This document shows, one piece after another, positions 1 to 8,766 of a stretch of 64,000 nucleotides of DNA. The stretch's first letter is position 1; every line of letters begins with the position of its first letter. Under the pieces are notes generated by a model. The model was given only the letters and a program-made list of their open reading frames with translations. It searched no databases and was not told where the DNA came from. The DNA is from Noviluteimonas sp052115395 (GTDB taxonomy: Bacteria > Pseudomonadota > Gammaproteobacteria > Xanthomonadales > Xanthomonadaceae), in assembly GCA_052115395.1 (NCBI GenBank), contig JBFRGO010000002.1. One strand, written 5' to 3'. The position numbers and the translations under genes were made by a program.

Positions 1-780
1 AAGGGCGCGATCTACGACGCGCTGCCGGCCGACGGCGTGGCCGTGATCAATGCCGACGATGCCTTCGCACCATATTTCGCCGAACGCGCGCATGGCCGCC
101 GGCTCATCCGCTATGGCCTGGAAGCGAGCAGCGATGTCACCGCGCACGCGATCGACCTGCTGCCCGACAGCGCGCACTTCACGCTGGTCACGCCGATCGG
201 CGAAGTCGAAGTCGGCCTGTCCCTGCCCGGCCGCCATAACGTCTTGAATGCACTCGCTGCCGCGGCGATCGCGCTCGGCGCGGGCATCGACCCGGAAGTG
301 ATCGCCGACGGCCTGGCCCGCGCGCGCTCGGTCGCCGGCCGGCTGGTCACGCATCGCCTGCACGACGGCGCGGTGCTGATCGACGACAGCTACAACGCCA
401 ACCCCGGTTCGCTCAACGCCGCCATCGATACGCTCGCATCGAGCGGCGATCACGCCTGGCTGGTGCTCGGCGACATGCGCGAACTCGGCGCGGATGCTGA
501 AGTGCTGCATGCCGAAGCCGGCCGTCGCGCGAAGAGCGCGGGCATCGCGCGCCTGTACGCGCTCGGCGCGTTGAGCGGGCACGCCGTCGAAGCGTTCGGC
601 GAGGGCGGTCGGCATTTCGAAACGCACGCTGCATTGGCGCAGGCGCTGGAGCGCGACCTGCAAGCGCAGGACGTGCGCGAAGGCATCCGCATCCTGGTCA
701 AGGGCTCGCGCGGAAGCGCGATGGACAAGATCGTGTCGGCGTTGCTGCGCGACGAGGGGAACGCTCCGCATGCTGCTTGA
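1..780 (+). CDS. murF: MurF, UDP-MurNAc-tripeptide:D-Ala-D-Ala ligase (5' end cut by window)
   Basis: This cytoplasmic ligase adds D-Ala-D-Ala to UDP-MurNAc-tripeptide, the last step in making the soluble muropeptide precursor. The frame is open from base 1, so the N-terminal and ATP-binding part lie outside the window and only the central and C-terminal Mur-ligase domains are seen. Visible family features are a GRHNVLNALAA-type stretch near codon 77 and the DDSYNANPGS stretch near codon 128, characteristic of MurF. The stop codon overlaps the mraY start by 11 bases, consistent with a shared transcript in the dcw cluster. Seen: the partial frame and motifs. Known: the MurF family and the murF-mraY order. 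Confidence 0.95.
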   Translation, partial: KGAIYDALPADGVAVINADDAFAPYFAERAHGRRLIRYGLEASSDVTAHAIDLLPDSAHFTLVTPIGEVEVGLSLPGRHNVLNALAAAAIALGAGIDPEVIADGLARARSVAGRLVTHRLHDGAVLIDDSYNANPGSLNAAIDTLASSGDHAWLVLGDMRELGADAEVLHAEAGRRAKSAGIARLYALGALSGHAVEAFGEGGRHFETHAALAQALERDLQAQDVREGIRILVKGSRGSAMDKIVSALLRDEGNAPHAA

Positions 781-1855
781 ACTCTTCCGCTGGCTGGAAC
801 AACTCCAGAGCCTGTTCGGGCTCTTCGGATACCTCACGTTCCGCGGCATCCTCAGCGCGCTCACCGCGCTGGCGCTGTCGCTGTGGTGGGGGCCGGCGAT
901 CATCCGCCGCCTGGCGCTGCTCAAGGGTGGCCAGCCGATCCGCAAGGACGGCCCGCAGTCGCACTTCTCCAAGGCGGGCACGCCGACGATGGGCGGCGCG
1001 CTGATCCTGCTCACGATCGCCGCATCGGTGCTGTTGTGGGGCGATTTGCGCAACCGTTACGTGTGGCTGGTGCTCGGCGTGATGATCGCCTTCGGCGCGA
1101 TCGGCTGGTGGGACGACTGGATCAAGATCGTCAAGCGCGATCCCAACGGGATGAAGTCGCGCTGGAAGTATCTGCTGCAGTCCTTGTTCGGCCTGGGCGC
1201 CGGCCTGTTCCTCTGGTACACCGCCGATACGCCGGCGGCCACCACGTTCTACATCCCGTTCTTCAAGACCGTCGCCCTGCCGCTGGCGTCGATCACCTTC
1301 GTCGCACTCGCGTATTTCTGGATCGTCGGCTTCTCCAACGCGGTGAACCTGACCGACGGCCTCGACGGCCTGGCGATCATGCCCAGCGTGCTGGTCGCGT
1401 GCGCGCTCGGCGTGTTCGCGTATGCATCGGGCAACGCGGTGTTCTCCGAATACCTGCAGATCCCGCCGGTGCCTGGCGCGGGCGAACTGGTGATCATCTG
1501 CGCGGCGATCGCCGGGGCGGGGCTCGGATTCTTGTGGTTCAACACCTATCCGGCGATGGTGTTCATGGGCGACATCGGCGCGCTCGCGCTGGGTGCCGTG
1601 CTCGGCACGATCGCGGTCATCGTGCGCCAGGAATTGGTGCTGGTGATCATGGGCGGCATCTTCGTCGTCGAGACGCTCTCGGTGATGATCCAGGTCGCCT
1701 CGTTCAAGCTCACGGGCAAGCGCGTGTTCCGCATGGCCCCCATCCACCACCACTTCGAGCTCAAGGGTTGGCCGGAGCCGCGCGTGATCGTGCGCTTCTG
1801 GATCATCTCCGTGATCCTCGTCCTGGTCGGTCTCGCCACGTTGAAGGTGCGCTGA
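770..1855 (+). CDS. mraY: MraY, phospho-MurNAc-pentapeptide translocase
   Basis: This integral membrane enzyme transfers phospho-MurNAc-pentapeptide from UDP to undecaprenyl phosphate to give lipid I. The 361-residue length is usual for the family, with about ten hydrophobic segments. The GWWDDW aspartate pair lies near residue 117, NLTDGLDGLA near 193 and the cytoplasmic histidine motif IHHHFELKGW near 326; these are the metal and substrate loops of MraY. The ATG lies inside the end of murF (11-base overlap) and the stop shares one base with the ftsW start (TGATG). This indicates translational coupling in the dcw operon. Confidence 0.97.
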   Translation: MLLELFRWLEQLQSLFGLFGYLTFRGILSALTALALSLWWGPAIIRRLALLKGGQPIRKDGPQSHFSKAGTPTMGGALILLTIAASVLLWGDLRNRYVWLVLGVMIAFGAIGWWDDWIKIVKRDPNGMKSRWKYLLQSLFGLGAGLFLWYTADTPAATTFYIPFFKTVALPLASITFVALAYFWIVGFSNAVNLTDGLDGLAIMPSVLVACALGVFAYASGNAVFSEYLQIPPVPGAGELVIICAAIAGAGLGFLWFNTYPAMVFMGDIGALALGAVLGTIAVIVRQELVLVIMGGIFVVETLSVMIQVASFKLTGKRVFRMAPIHHHFELKGWPEPRVIVRFWIISVILVLVGLATLKVR

Positions 1856-3165
1856 TGAGCGACGGCAACAACGGCCGGCACCAGGCGACGCGGCTGGACG
1901 CGATCGAAGGCCGCTTCGATCCGTGGCTGATGGGCGCGGCGATCGCGCTGGCCTCGCTGGGCGTGGTCATGGTCGCCTCCAGCTCCATCGCCATCGGCGA
2001 AGGGATGCACGTGGGGCCGTTCTACTTCCTGATCCGCCACCTGGTGTTCCTCGCCGGCGGTTGCGCGCTCGCGTTCTGGATGATGCGCACCGAGCTCAAG
2101 ACCATCGAAGCGAAGAACCACCTGCTGCTGCTGGCGTGTTTCGCGCTGCTGCTCGCGGTGTTCGTGCCCGGCATCGGCCGCACCGTGAACGGCGCGCGCC
2201 GCTGGCTGAACTTCGGCGTGTCCAACTTCCAGGCCGTCGAAGCGGTGAAGCTGCTCTACATCGTGTGGCTCGCCAGCTATCTGGTGCGCTTCCGCGATGA
2301 AGTCAACGCGACGTGGATGGCGATGCTCAAGCCGCTCGGCGTCGCCGCGCTGCTGGTGGGCCTGCTGATCCTGCAACCGGACTTCGGTTCGCTCTCGCTG
2401 ATCCTGGCGATCACCGCCGGCATGCTGGTGCTCGGCGGCGTCAACATGCCGCGCATGTTCGGCCCGGTGCTGGTCGGCCTGCCGATCCTCGCGGCGATCG
2501 CGATCGCCGAACCGTATCGCGTGCGCCGCTTCACGTCGTTCATGGATCCGTGGGCCGATCCGTTCGACAGCGGCTACCAGCTCACCAATGCGCTGATGGC
2601 GGTGGGCCGCGGCGAAATCTTCGGCGTCGGCCTGGGTGCGTCGGTGCAGAAGCTATCGTACCTGCCCGAAGCGCACACCGACTTCATCCTCGCGGTGATC
2701 GCCGAGGAACTGGGCCTGGTCGGCGTTGCGCTGGTGATCGCGCTGTATGCGTTGCTCGCCGGTCGCGCGTTCTGGATCGGGCTGAAGTGCGTCGAGATGC
2801 GGCGCCATTTCGCCGGCTATTGCGCGTTCGGCGTCGCGCTGTGGATGAGCCTGCAAAGCTTCGTTTCGATCGGCGTGAACCTCGGCCTGCTGCCGACCAA
2901 GGGCCTCACGCTGCCGCTGATTTCCTCGGGCGGTTCGAGCGTGCTGATGACCAGCATGGCGATCGGCCTGTTGTTGCGCGTGTCCTATGAACTGGAGCGC
3001 GCCGAGCGCCAGGTCGCGCGCCTGCGCGGCGAAGCGCTGCAACCGGCGCCGGGCAACGTGCCGGCGACGACGCAGCCGCCGGTGACGACGGCCGCCACTG
3101 CGAGCGTGCGCGGCACCAGCCGCCTGCGCCAGCGCGTCGAACCCACGCTCGGGAGGACCGCATGA
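1855..3165 (+). CDS. ftsW: FtsW, SEDS-family septal peptidoglycan polymerase
   Basis: This is a polytopic SEDS protein that polymerises lipid II at the septum with its partner FtsI. I place the start at the ATG sharing its first base with the mraY stop, giving 436 residues starting MSDGNNG. The same frame is open far upstream, antisense-like to nothing and overlapping mraY, so the longer version is rejected. About ten hydrophobic segments are visible, with the conserved LPEAHTDFI stretch near residue 270 and a PLISSGGSS-type motif near 355. A proline/threonine-rich cytoplasmic tail follows. Its position between mraY and murG is the standard dcw order, and the stop overlaps murG by 4 bases. 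Confidence 0.96.
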   Translation: MSDGNNGRHQATRLDAIEGRFDPWLMGAAIALASLGVVMVASSSIAIGEGMHVGPFYFLIRHLVFLAGGCALAFWMMRTELKTIEAKNHLLLLACFALLLAVFVPGIGRTVNGARRWLNFGVSNFQAVEAVKLLYIVWLASYLVRFRDEVNATWMAMLKPLGVAALLVGLLILQPDFGSLSLILAITAGMLVLGGVNMPRMFGPVLVGLPILAAIAIAEPYRVRRFTSFMDPWADPFDSGYQLTNALMAVGRGEIFGVGLGASVQKLSYLPEAHTDFILAVIAEELGLVGVALVIALYALLAGRAFWIGLKCVEMRRHFAGYCAFGVALWMSLQSFVSIGVNLGLLPTKGLTLPLISSGGSSVLMTSMAIGLLLRVSYELERAERQVARLRGEALQPAPGNVPATTQPPVTTAATASVRGTSRLRQRVEPTLGRTA

Positions 3166-4271
3166 CGGCCACCGCGCGCGTGATGATTCTCGCCGGCGGC
3201 ACCGGCGGCCACATCTTCCCGGGCCTGGCGGTCGCGCGTGCCTTGCGCGCGCGCGGCGCGGAAGTGACGTGGCTCGGCGCCGATGGCCAGATGGAAACGC
3301 GCCTGGTGCCGCAGCACGACGTGCCGATCGACACCATCGCGGTGAAAGGCTTGCGCGGCAAGGGCATCCTCACGCTCCTCTCCGCACCGGTGCGCGTGCT
3401 CAATGCCGTTCGTGCAGCGGCGCGCGTGATCGCCCATCGTCGTCCGCGCGCGGTGATCAGCTTCGGCGGTTATGCCGCTGGTCCCGGCGGCGTGGCCGCG
3501 CGATTGGCGGGCATTCCGTTGATCGTGCACGAACAGAATCGCGCGCCCGGCTTCACCAATCGCGTGCTCGCGCGCATGGCGCGTCGCGTGTTGACCGGTT
3601 TCCCGCAGACTTTCGCCAGCAGCGTGATCGCCGAAGTCGTCGGCAATCCGGTGCGCGAGGAAATCGCCGCCGTGCAGCCGCCGCAACTGCGCATGGCGCG
3701 CGGCAACGACCGCATGCGCCTGCTCGTCCTCGGCGGCAGCCAGGGCGCGCGCGCGCTGAACATGGCAGTGCCCAAGGCGTTGCAGGCGCTGAACGATCCG
3801 ACGATCGAAGTGCGCCACCAGTGCGGCGAGAAGCTGCGCGCCGATGCCGACACCGCGTACGCCAACGCCGGCATCGCCGCGCGCGTGGAGCCTTTCATCG
3901 CCGACATGGCCGATGCCTATGCGTGGGCCGACGTCGTCGTTTGCCGCGCCGGTGCGCTCACGCTCGCCGAACTCTGCGCCGCGGGCGTGGGCAGCGTGCT
4001 GGTGCCCTTCCCGCAGGCCGTCGACGACCACCAGACGCGCAACGCCGAGTATCTCGTCGAGCGCAACGCCGCCGTGTTGTTGCCGCAGGACGACGCGCTC
4101 GCCGACCAGTTGCGCAACGTGTTGATCGACCTGCGCGGCAATCCGGTCAAGCGCAGCGCGATGGCCGAAGCCGCGCGTTCCATCGCGCGCCCCGATGCGG
4201 CGGCGCGCGTGGCGCAGATCGTGCTCGAGGAAATCGCGCGCTTCGACCAGACGCACAGGGAGGCGGCATGA
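3162..4271 (+). CDS. murG: MurG, lipid II-forming GlcNAc transferase
   Basis: This peripheral inner-membrane GT-B enzyme (family GT28) adds GlcNAc from UDP-GlcNAc to lipid I, giving lipid II. The 369-residue length is normal. The N-terminal glycine loop LAGGTGGHIFPG lies at residues 10-21, and a second GGSQGA loop near 190 opens the C-terminal UDP-binding domain. A CRAGALTLAEL segment near 262 is the typical UDP-GlcNAc contact region. The start is inside the end of ftsW and the stop inside the start of murC (4-base ATGA overlaps at both ends). Confidence 0.96.
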   Translation: MTATARVMILAGGTGGHIFPGLAVARALRARGAEVTWLGADGQMETRLVPQHDVPIDTIAVKGLRGKGILTLLSAPVRVLNAVRAAARVIAHRRPRAVISFGGYAAGPGGVAARLAGIPLIVHEQNRAPGFTNRVLARMARRVLTGFPQTFASSVIAEVVGNPVREEIAAVQPPQLRMARGNDRMRLLVLGGSQGARALNMAVPKALQALNDPTIEVRHQCGEKLRADADTAYANAGIAARVEPFIADMADAYAWADVVVCRAGALTLAELCAAGVGSVLVPFPQAVDDHQTRNAEYLVERNAAVLLPQDDALADQLRNVLIDLRGNPVKRSAMAEAARSIARPDAAARVAQIVLEEIARFDQTHREAA

Positions 4272-5713
4272 TGGCCAACGTCCACCGCCGCCTGCAGGCC
4301 ACCGGCGATCTCGCCAAGGCCTATCCGCGCGTGCACTTCATCGGCATCGGTGGCGTCGGCATGAGTGGCATCGCCGAAGTGCTGTGCACGCTGGGCTACC
4401 AGGTGTCGGGCTCCGACAACGCGGACAACGCCGTCACGCGGCGCCTGTCGCAACTCGGCGCGAAGGTGCACCGCGGCCACAGCGCGGCGAACGTGCTCGA
4501 CACCGATTGCGTCGTGGTCTCCAGCGCGATCCGCAAGGACAATCCCGAATTGATGGAAGCGCGCGCGCAGCGCATTCCGATCGTGCCGCGCGCCGAGATG
4601 CTCGCCGAACTCATGCGCTTCCGCCGCGGCATCGCGGTGGCGGGCACACACGGCAAGACCACGACGACCTCGCTCGCCGCGAGCGTGCTGGGCGAAGGCG
4701 GGCTGGACCCGACCTTCGTCATCGGCGGCAAGTTGCTCGCCGCCGGCGCCAACGCGCGCCTTGGCGGCGGCCAGTGGCTGGTGGCCGAAGCCGACGAAAG
4801 CGACGGCTCCTTCCTGCGCCTGAATCCCGCGGTCGCGGTGATCACCAACATCGACGCCGATCATCTGGAGAACTACGGCGGCGACTTCGCCAAGGTGCAG
4901 GAAGCCTTCGCCGAATTCCTGCATCGCCTGCCGTTCTACGGGCTCGCGGTGCTGTGCATCGACGATCCGGAAGTCGCGACGCTGGCCAGGAACACGCCGC
5001 GCCACGTGATGACCTACGGCTTCGCTGCAGAGGCCGACGTGCGCGCCGAAGACGTGAGCCAGATCGGACCGAACATGCACTTCACCCTGTACCTGCCCGA
5101 TGGGTCGCGCACGCCGGTCGAGCTCGCGCTCCCGGGCCGGCACAACGTGCAGAACGCGCTGGCCGCGGCGGCGATCGGTTGGCAGCTGGGCGTTGCGCCG
5201 GACGCGATCGCCTTCGCGCTGAAGAAGTTCGAAGGCATCGGCCGCCGCTTCAACCTGCTGGGCGAGCTGCGCACTGAAAAAGGCGCGACCGTGCAGCTGG
5301 TCGACGACTACGGCCACCACCCGAAGGAACTCGAAGCGGTGTTCGCCGCTGCGCGCGGCGGTTGGCCCGACAAGCGCCTGGTCGTCGCGTTCCAGCCGCA
5401 TCGCTACAGCCGTACGCGCGATCTGTTCGACGAGTTCGCGGCGGTGCTCTCGACGGTCGATGCGCTGGTGCTGACCGAGGTTTATCCGGCGGGCGAAGCG
5501 CCGATCGCGGGCGCCGATGCGAAGGCGCTGGCGCGTGCGATCCGCACGCGTGGTCGCGTGGATCCGATCGTCGTCGGCGGGGCGGGCGAGTTGTCGGCCG
5601 TGTTGCCGGATGTGTTGCAGGACGGCGATCTGCTGTTGCTGATGGGTGCCGGCGATATCGGCGCGGCGGCGCAACAGATCGCAACGCAAGGTTTCGAAGG
5701 AGCAATGAAGTGA
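4268..5713 (+). CDS. murC: MurC, UDP-MurNAc:L-alanine ligase
   Basis: This cytoplasmic ATP-dependent ligase adds L-Ala to UDP-MurNAc, the first peptide step. The product is 481 residues when started at the tandem ATG ATG at 4268. An N-terminal Rossmann UDP-binding domain has HFIGIGGVGMSGIAE near residue 24. The ATP loop GTHGKTTTT is near 127, the central domain has EADESDGSF near 176, and the C-terminal domain has DDYGHHP near 346. The start overlaps murG by 4 bases. The stop overlaps the proposed ddl GTG start by 4 bases. All key motifs are intact. Confidence 0.96.
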   Translation: MMANVHRRLQATGDLAKAYPRVHFIGIGGVGMSGIAEVLCTLGYQVSGSDNADNAVTRRLSQLGAKVHRGHSAANVLDTDCVVVSSAIRKDNPELMEARAQRIPIVPRAEMLAELMRFRRGIAVAGTHGKTTTTSLAASVLGEGGLDPTFVIGGKLLAAGANARLGGGQWLVAEADESDGSFLRLNPAVAVITNIDADHLENYGGDFAKVQEAFAEFLHRLPFYGLAVLCIDDPEVATLARNTPRHVMTYGFAAEADVRAEDVSQIGPNMHFTLYLPDGSRTPVELALPGRHNVQNALAAAAIGWQLGVAPDAIAFALKKFEGIGRRFNLLGELRTEKGATVQLVDDYGHHPKELEAVFAAARGGWPDKRLVVAFQPHRYSRTRDLFDEFAAVLSTVDALVLTEVYPAGEAPIAGADAKALARAIRTRGRVDPIVVGGAGELSAVLPDVLQDGDLLLLMGAGDIGAAAQQIATQGFEGAMK

Positions 5714-6702
5714 GCGGCAACCAGACATTCCCCCCGCTGCGCGTGACCGACCCGGCCGTGTTCGGCCGCGTCGCCGTGCTGATGGGTGGCACCAGTTCCG
5801 AGCGCGAGGTTTCGCTCGACTCCGGCCGCAACGTGCTGGAGGCCCTGCGTGCGCGCGGTGTCGCCGCCGATGCGGTCGACGGCATTCCGAACCTGATCCG
5901 CGAATTGCAGGACAAGCACTTCACGCGCGTGTTCAACATCCTCCACGGCCATGCCGGCGGTGGCGAAGACGGCGTGCTGCAAGGCCTGCTCGATGCGATG
6001 AACGTGCCGTACACCGGTTCGGGCGTGCTCGGCTCGGCGCTGAGCATGGACAAGATCCGCACCAAGCAGGTGTGGCTGTCGCTGGGTCTGCCCACGCCGA
6101 AGTACGTGCAGCTCGGCAAGGGCGCCGATGTGCACGCCGCTGCGATGTCGATCGGCCTGCCGGTCATCGTGAAGCCTGCCGCGGAAGGTTCGAGCGTCGG
6201 CGTCTCGCGTGTGTATGAAGAGAAGGACCTCGACGCCGCCGTCGAACTCGCCAAGCGTTACATCGACGAAGAAGCGCGCGGCGAGTTGCTGATGGAGCAG
6301 CTGATCGAAGGCGACGAGCTGACGGTCGCCGTCCTCGGCGAAACCGCGCTGCCCTCGATCCGCATCGTGCCCAAGGGCCAGTGGTACGACTACCACGCCA
6401 AGTACGTCGCCGAAGACACGCAGTATGTGTGCCCCGGCCTGGATGGCGACGCCGAAGACGAGATCCGCCGCCTGTCGGTCGCCGCGTTCAAGGCGGTGGA
6501 TTGCAGCGGCTGGTCGCGCGTGGACGTGATGCGCGATCGCGCGAGCGGCAAGTTCTACCTGCTCGAAGTAAACACCGCGCCGGGCATGACCTCGCATTCG
6601 CTGGTGCCCAAGGCCGCGCGCCAGGTCGGCATCGATTTCGAAGAATTGTGCTGGCGGATCCTCGAAACCTCGCTCGACCGCGACGGAGGTGCGCGCAAGT
6701 GA
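5710..6702 (+). CDS. ddlB: D-alanine:D-alanine ligase (DdlB type)
   Basis: This ATP-grasp enzyme joins two D-alanines to make the MurF substrate. I choose the GTG at 5710, whose GTGA overlaps the murC stop as at neighbouring junctions (330 residues). A second GTG at 5743 would give 319 residues and cannot be excluded. The N-terminal VLMGGTSSEREVSL stretch, the HGHAGGGEDG motif near residue 82 and the ATP/Mg-binding EVNTAPGMT near 290 are conserved in Ddl enzymes. Its place between murC and ftsQ is typical of ddlB. Confidence 0.95.
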   Translation: MSGNQTFPPLRVTDPAVFGRVAVLMGGTSSEREVSLDSGRNVLEALRARGVAADAVDGIPNLIRELQDKHFTRVFNILHGHAGGGEDGVLQGLLDAMNVPYTGSGVLGSALSMDKIRTKQVWLSLGLPTPKYVQLGKGADVHAAAMSIGLPVIVKPAAEGSSVGVSRVYEEKDLDAAVELAKRYIDEEARGELLMEQLIEGDELTVAVLGETALPSIRIVPKGQWYDYHAKYVAEDTQYVCPGLDGDAEDEIRRLSVAAFKAVDCSGWSRVDVMRDRASGKFYLLEVNTAPGMTSHSLVPKAARQVGIDFEELCWRILETSLDRDGGARK

Positions 6703-7445
6703 ACGCACTGCTGCGCATCCTGGCGTGGACCCTGGCGGTGGCACTGGTCGTGCTGCCGGTCGTTGCGTTGCTCAACGGTTGGGTCGCGTCCGAGCGTTGG
6801 CCGCTGCGTACGCTGCGCGTGCAGGGGACGTTGCACAACGTCGACGAATCGGAATTGCGCGCCACGGTGCTGCCGTATGCGCAACGCGGGTTCTTCGCCG
6901 TCGACCTGGAAGCGGCGCAGAACGCCGTCGCACGCCTGCCGTGGGTCGAGCGCGCCGAAGTGCGCAAGCACTGGCCCGACGTGCTGGAAGTGCAGGTGAT
7001 CGAACATCGTCCGTTCGCGCGCTGGGGCACCGATCGCTTGCTCAGCGAACACGGCCGCCTGTTCCCGGTGAAGGGCATCCGCGTGCCGGCCAGCCTGCCG
7101 GAACTCGCCGGGCCCGACGCGCGCGTGCAGGACGTGGTCGCGCTCTACAACGAATCGCGCGCACTGTTCGCCAGCACCGGCCACGACGTGCGTTCGCTCG
7201 CGCTGGATGCGCGCGGCAGCTGGTCGCTGGTGTTGAACGACGGCACCGAAGTGGTCGTCGGCCGCAGCGATGCGCGCCCGCGCCTGGACCGCTTCGCACG
7301 GATGCTTCCGCAACTGACGGCGCAACCGCAACGGCTGTTGCGTCGCGCCGACCTCCGCTACACCAACGGGTTCGCATTGCAGTGGGCCGATGCACCGGCC
7401 GCCGCCGCGGCCGCACCCGTCACGAATTCGCAGGGAAACACATGA
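6699..7445 (+). CDS. ftsQ: FtsQ, divisome membrane scaffold protein
   Basis: This single-pass (type II) inner-membrane protein links early and late divisome parts through FtsB and FtsL. With the GTG at 6699, overlapping the ddl stop by 4 bases, the product is 248 residues. One transmembrane helix covers about residues 4-26. A POTRA domain follows from about residue 37, beginning LRTLRVQG and including LPWVERAEVRKHWP, a hallmark of FtsQ. The frame is open upstream inside ddl, but only the GTG start puts the helix at the N-terminus. The stop overlaps ftsA by 4 bases. Confidence 0.94.
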   Translation: MNALLRILAWTLAVALVVLPVVALLNGWVASERWPLRTLRVQGTLHNVDESELRATVLPYAQRGFFAVDLEAAQNAVARLPWVERAEVRKHWPDVLEVQVIEHRPFARWGTDRLLSEHGRLFPVKGIRVPASLPELAGPDARVQDVVALYNESRALFASTGHDVRSLALDARGSWSLVLNDGTEVVVGRSDARPRLDRFARMLPQLTAQPQRLLRRADLRYTNGFALQWADAPAAAAAAPVTNSQGNT

Positions 7446-8677
7446 ACCGCAAAGGCGACAAATCCTTGATCGTGGGCCTCGACATCGGCACGTCGAAGGT
7501 CACGGCGCTGGTGGGCGAATACTCGCCGGGCAGCCCGATCGAGGTGATCGGCATCGGCTCGCACGAATCGCGCGGGCTCAAGCGCGGCGTGGTGGTCGAC
7601 ATCGAATCGACCGTGCAGTCGATCCAGCGCGCGGTCGAAGAGGCCGAACTGATGGCCGGCTGCGAAGTGCGCTCGGTCTACGCCTCGATCTCCGGCAACC
7701 ACGTGCAGTGCCGCAACTCGCAGGGCATCGCGCCGATCCGCGACGGTGAAGTCACCTACGCCGACCTGGACCGCGTGCTCGAAGCGGCGAAGGCCGTTGC
7801 GATTCCCGCCGACCAGCGCATCCTGCATGCGATCCCGCGCGACTACGTGCTCGACGATTCGCAGGAAGGCATCCGCAATCCCGTCGGCATGACCGGCGTG
7901 CGCCTGGAAGTGCACGCGCACCTGGTCGTGTGCGCGCAATCGGCGGCGGCGAACATCAGCAAGTGCGTGCAGCGCTGCGGCCTGCAGGTCGATGATCTGA
8001 TCCTGGCTTCGCTCGCATCGAGCACGGCGGTGCTGACGCCCGACGAACGCGAGCTGGGTGTCGTGCTCGTCGACCTCGGCGCGGGCACCACCGACATCGC
8101 CGTCCACGTGCAGGGCGCGATCGCGCATTCGGCCTCGTTGCCGATCGCCGGCGACAAGGTCACCGAAGACATCGCGCACATGCTGCGCACGCCCACGCCG
8201 GAAGCCGAACAGATCAAGGTGCGTTACGCCTGCGCGCTCGCGCAGCTGGCCACCGCCGAAGAAAGCATCCAGGTGCCGAGCGTCGGCGATCGTCCGCCGC
8301 GCCGCCTGCCACGCCATTCGCTCGCGCAGGCGGTGCAGGCGCGTTACGAGGAAATCTTCGAAATGGTGCAGGCCGAACTGCGCCGCAGTGGATTCGAGCA
8401 GCACGTGCGCGCCGGGATGGTGCTCACGGGCGGTGCTTCGAAGATGGAAGGCGTCGTCGAACTCGCCGAGGAAATGTTGCAGATGCCGGTGCGCGTGGGC
8501 ATTCCGCAGCACGTCACCGGCCTGGGCGAAGTCGTCGGCAATCCCGTGCACGCCACGGGGGTCGGGCTGCTGCTGATGGGCAGCCAGATCGAAAACCCGC
8601 GCAGGCCGTCGATCTCGGCGGGCCGCGCAGGCTCGTTCTTCAACAAGTTGAAGAACTGGTATCGCGGCGAATTCTGA
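7442..8677 (+). CDS. ftsA: FtsA, actin-like Z-ring membrane tether
   Basis: This actin-fold ATPase anchors FtsZ to the inner membrane. The product is 411 residues from the ATG overlapping the ftsQ stop. Phosphate loops GLDIGTSKVTAL (near residue 11) and DLGAGTTDIA (near 207) and the adenosine motif TGGASKMEG (near 329) are visible. The C-terminus FFNKLKNWYRGEF is the expected basic amphipathic membrane-targeting helix. The 89-base gap before ftsZ is the first real intergenic space in the cluster. Confidence 0.96.
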   Translation: MNRKGDKSLIVGLDIGTSKVTALVGEYSPGSPIEVIGIGSHESRGLKRGVVVDIESTVQSIQRAVEEAELMAGCEVRSVYASISGNHVQCRNSQGIAPIRDGEVTYADLDRVLEAAKAVAIPADQRILHAIPRDYVLDDSQEGIRNPVGMTGVRLEVHAHLVVCAQSAAANISKCVQRCGLQVDDLILASLASSTAVLTPDERELGVVLVDLGAGTTDIAVHVQGAIAHSASLPIAGDKVTEDIAHMLRTPTPEAEQIKVRYACALAQLATAEESIQVPSVGDRPPRRLPRHSLAQAVQARYEEIFEMVQAELRRSGFEQHVRAGMVLTGGASKMEGVVELAEEMLQMPVRVGIPQHVTGLGEVVGNPVHATGVGLLLMGSQIENPRRPSISAGRAGSFFNKLKNWYRGEF

Positions 8678-8716
8678 GGAAGGCGGGCAAGGCGGAAGGG
8701 ACGGCGAAGACAATTT

Positions 8717-8745
8717 TTGCAACAAGCATTACGTAGTTCATAAAA
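8717..8745 (+). promoter_or_regulatory. Candidate sigma-70-like promoter before ftsZ
   Basis: A TTGCAA hexamer at 8717-8722 is followed after 16 bases by CATAAA at 8739-8744, in an AT-rich patch between ftsA and ftsZ. It is the only such patch in this cluster. An AGGA ribosome site lies seven bases before the ftsZ ATG. The hexamers match the consensus only partly (four of six each), so this is a proposal for extra ftsZ transcription, a feature known in many bacteria. Confidence 0.35.
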
Positions 8746-8766
8746 CACTTATAAGAGGACACGGAC

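Noticed and set aside
698..1753. Long antisense frame over mraY, and similar ones over ftsQ, ftsA, ftsZ, murG and murC
   Set aside because: All are shadows of conserved genes on the plus strand, with low-complexity Arg/His/Ala-rich translations and no sensible start signals.
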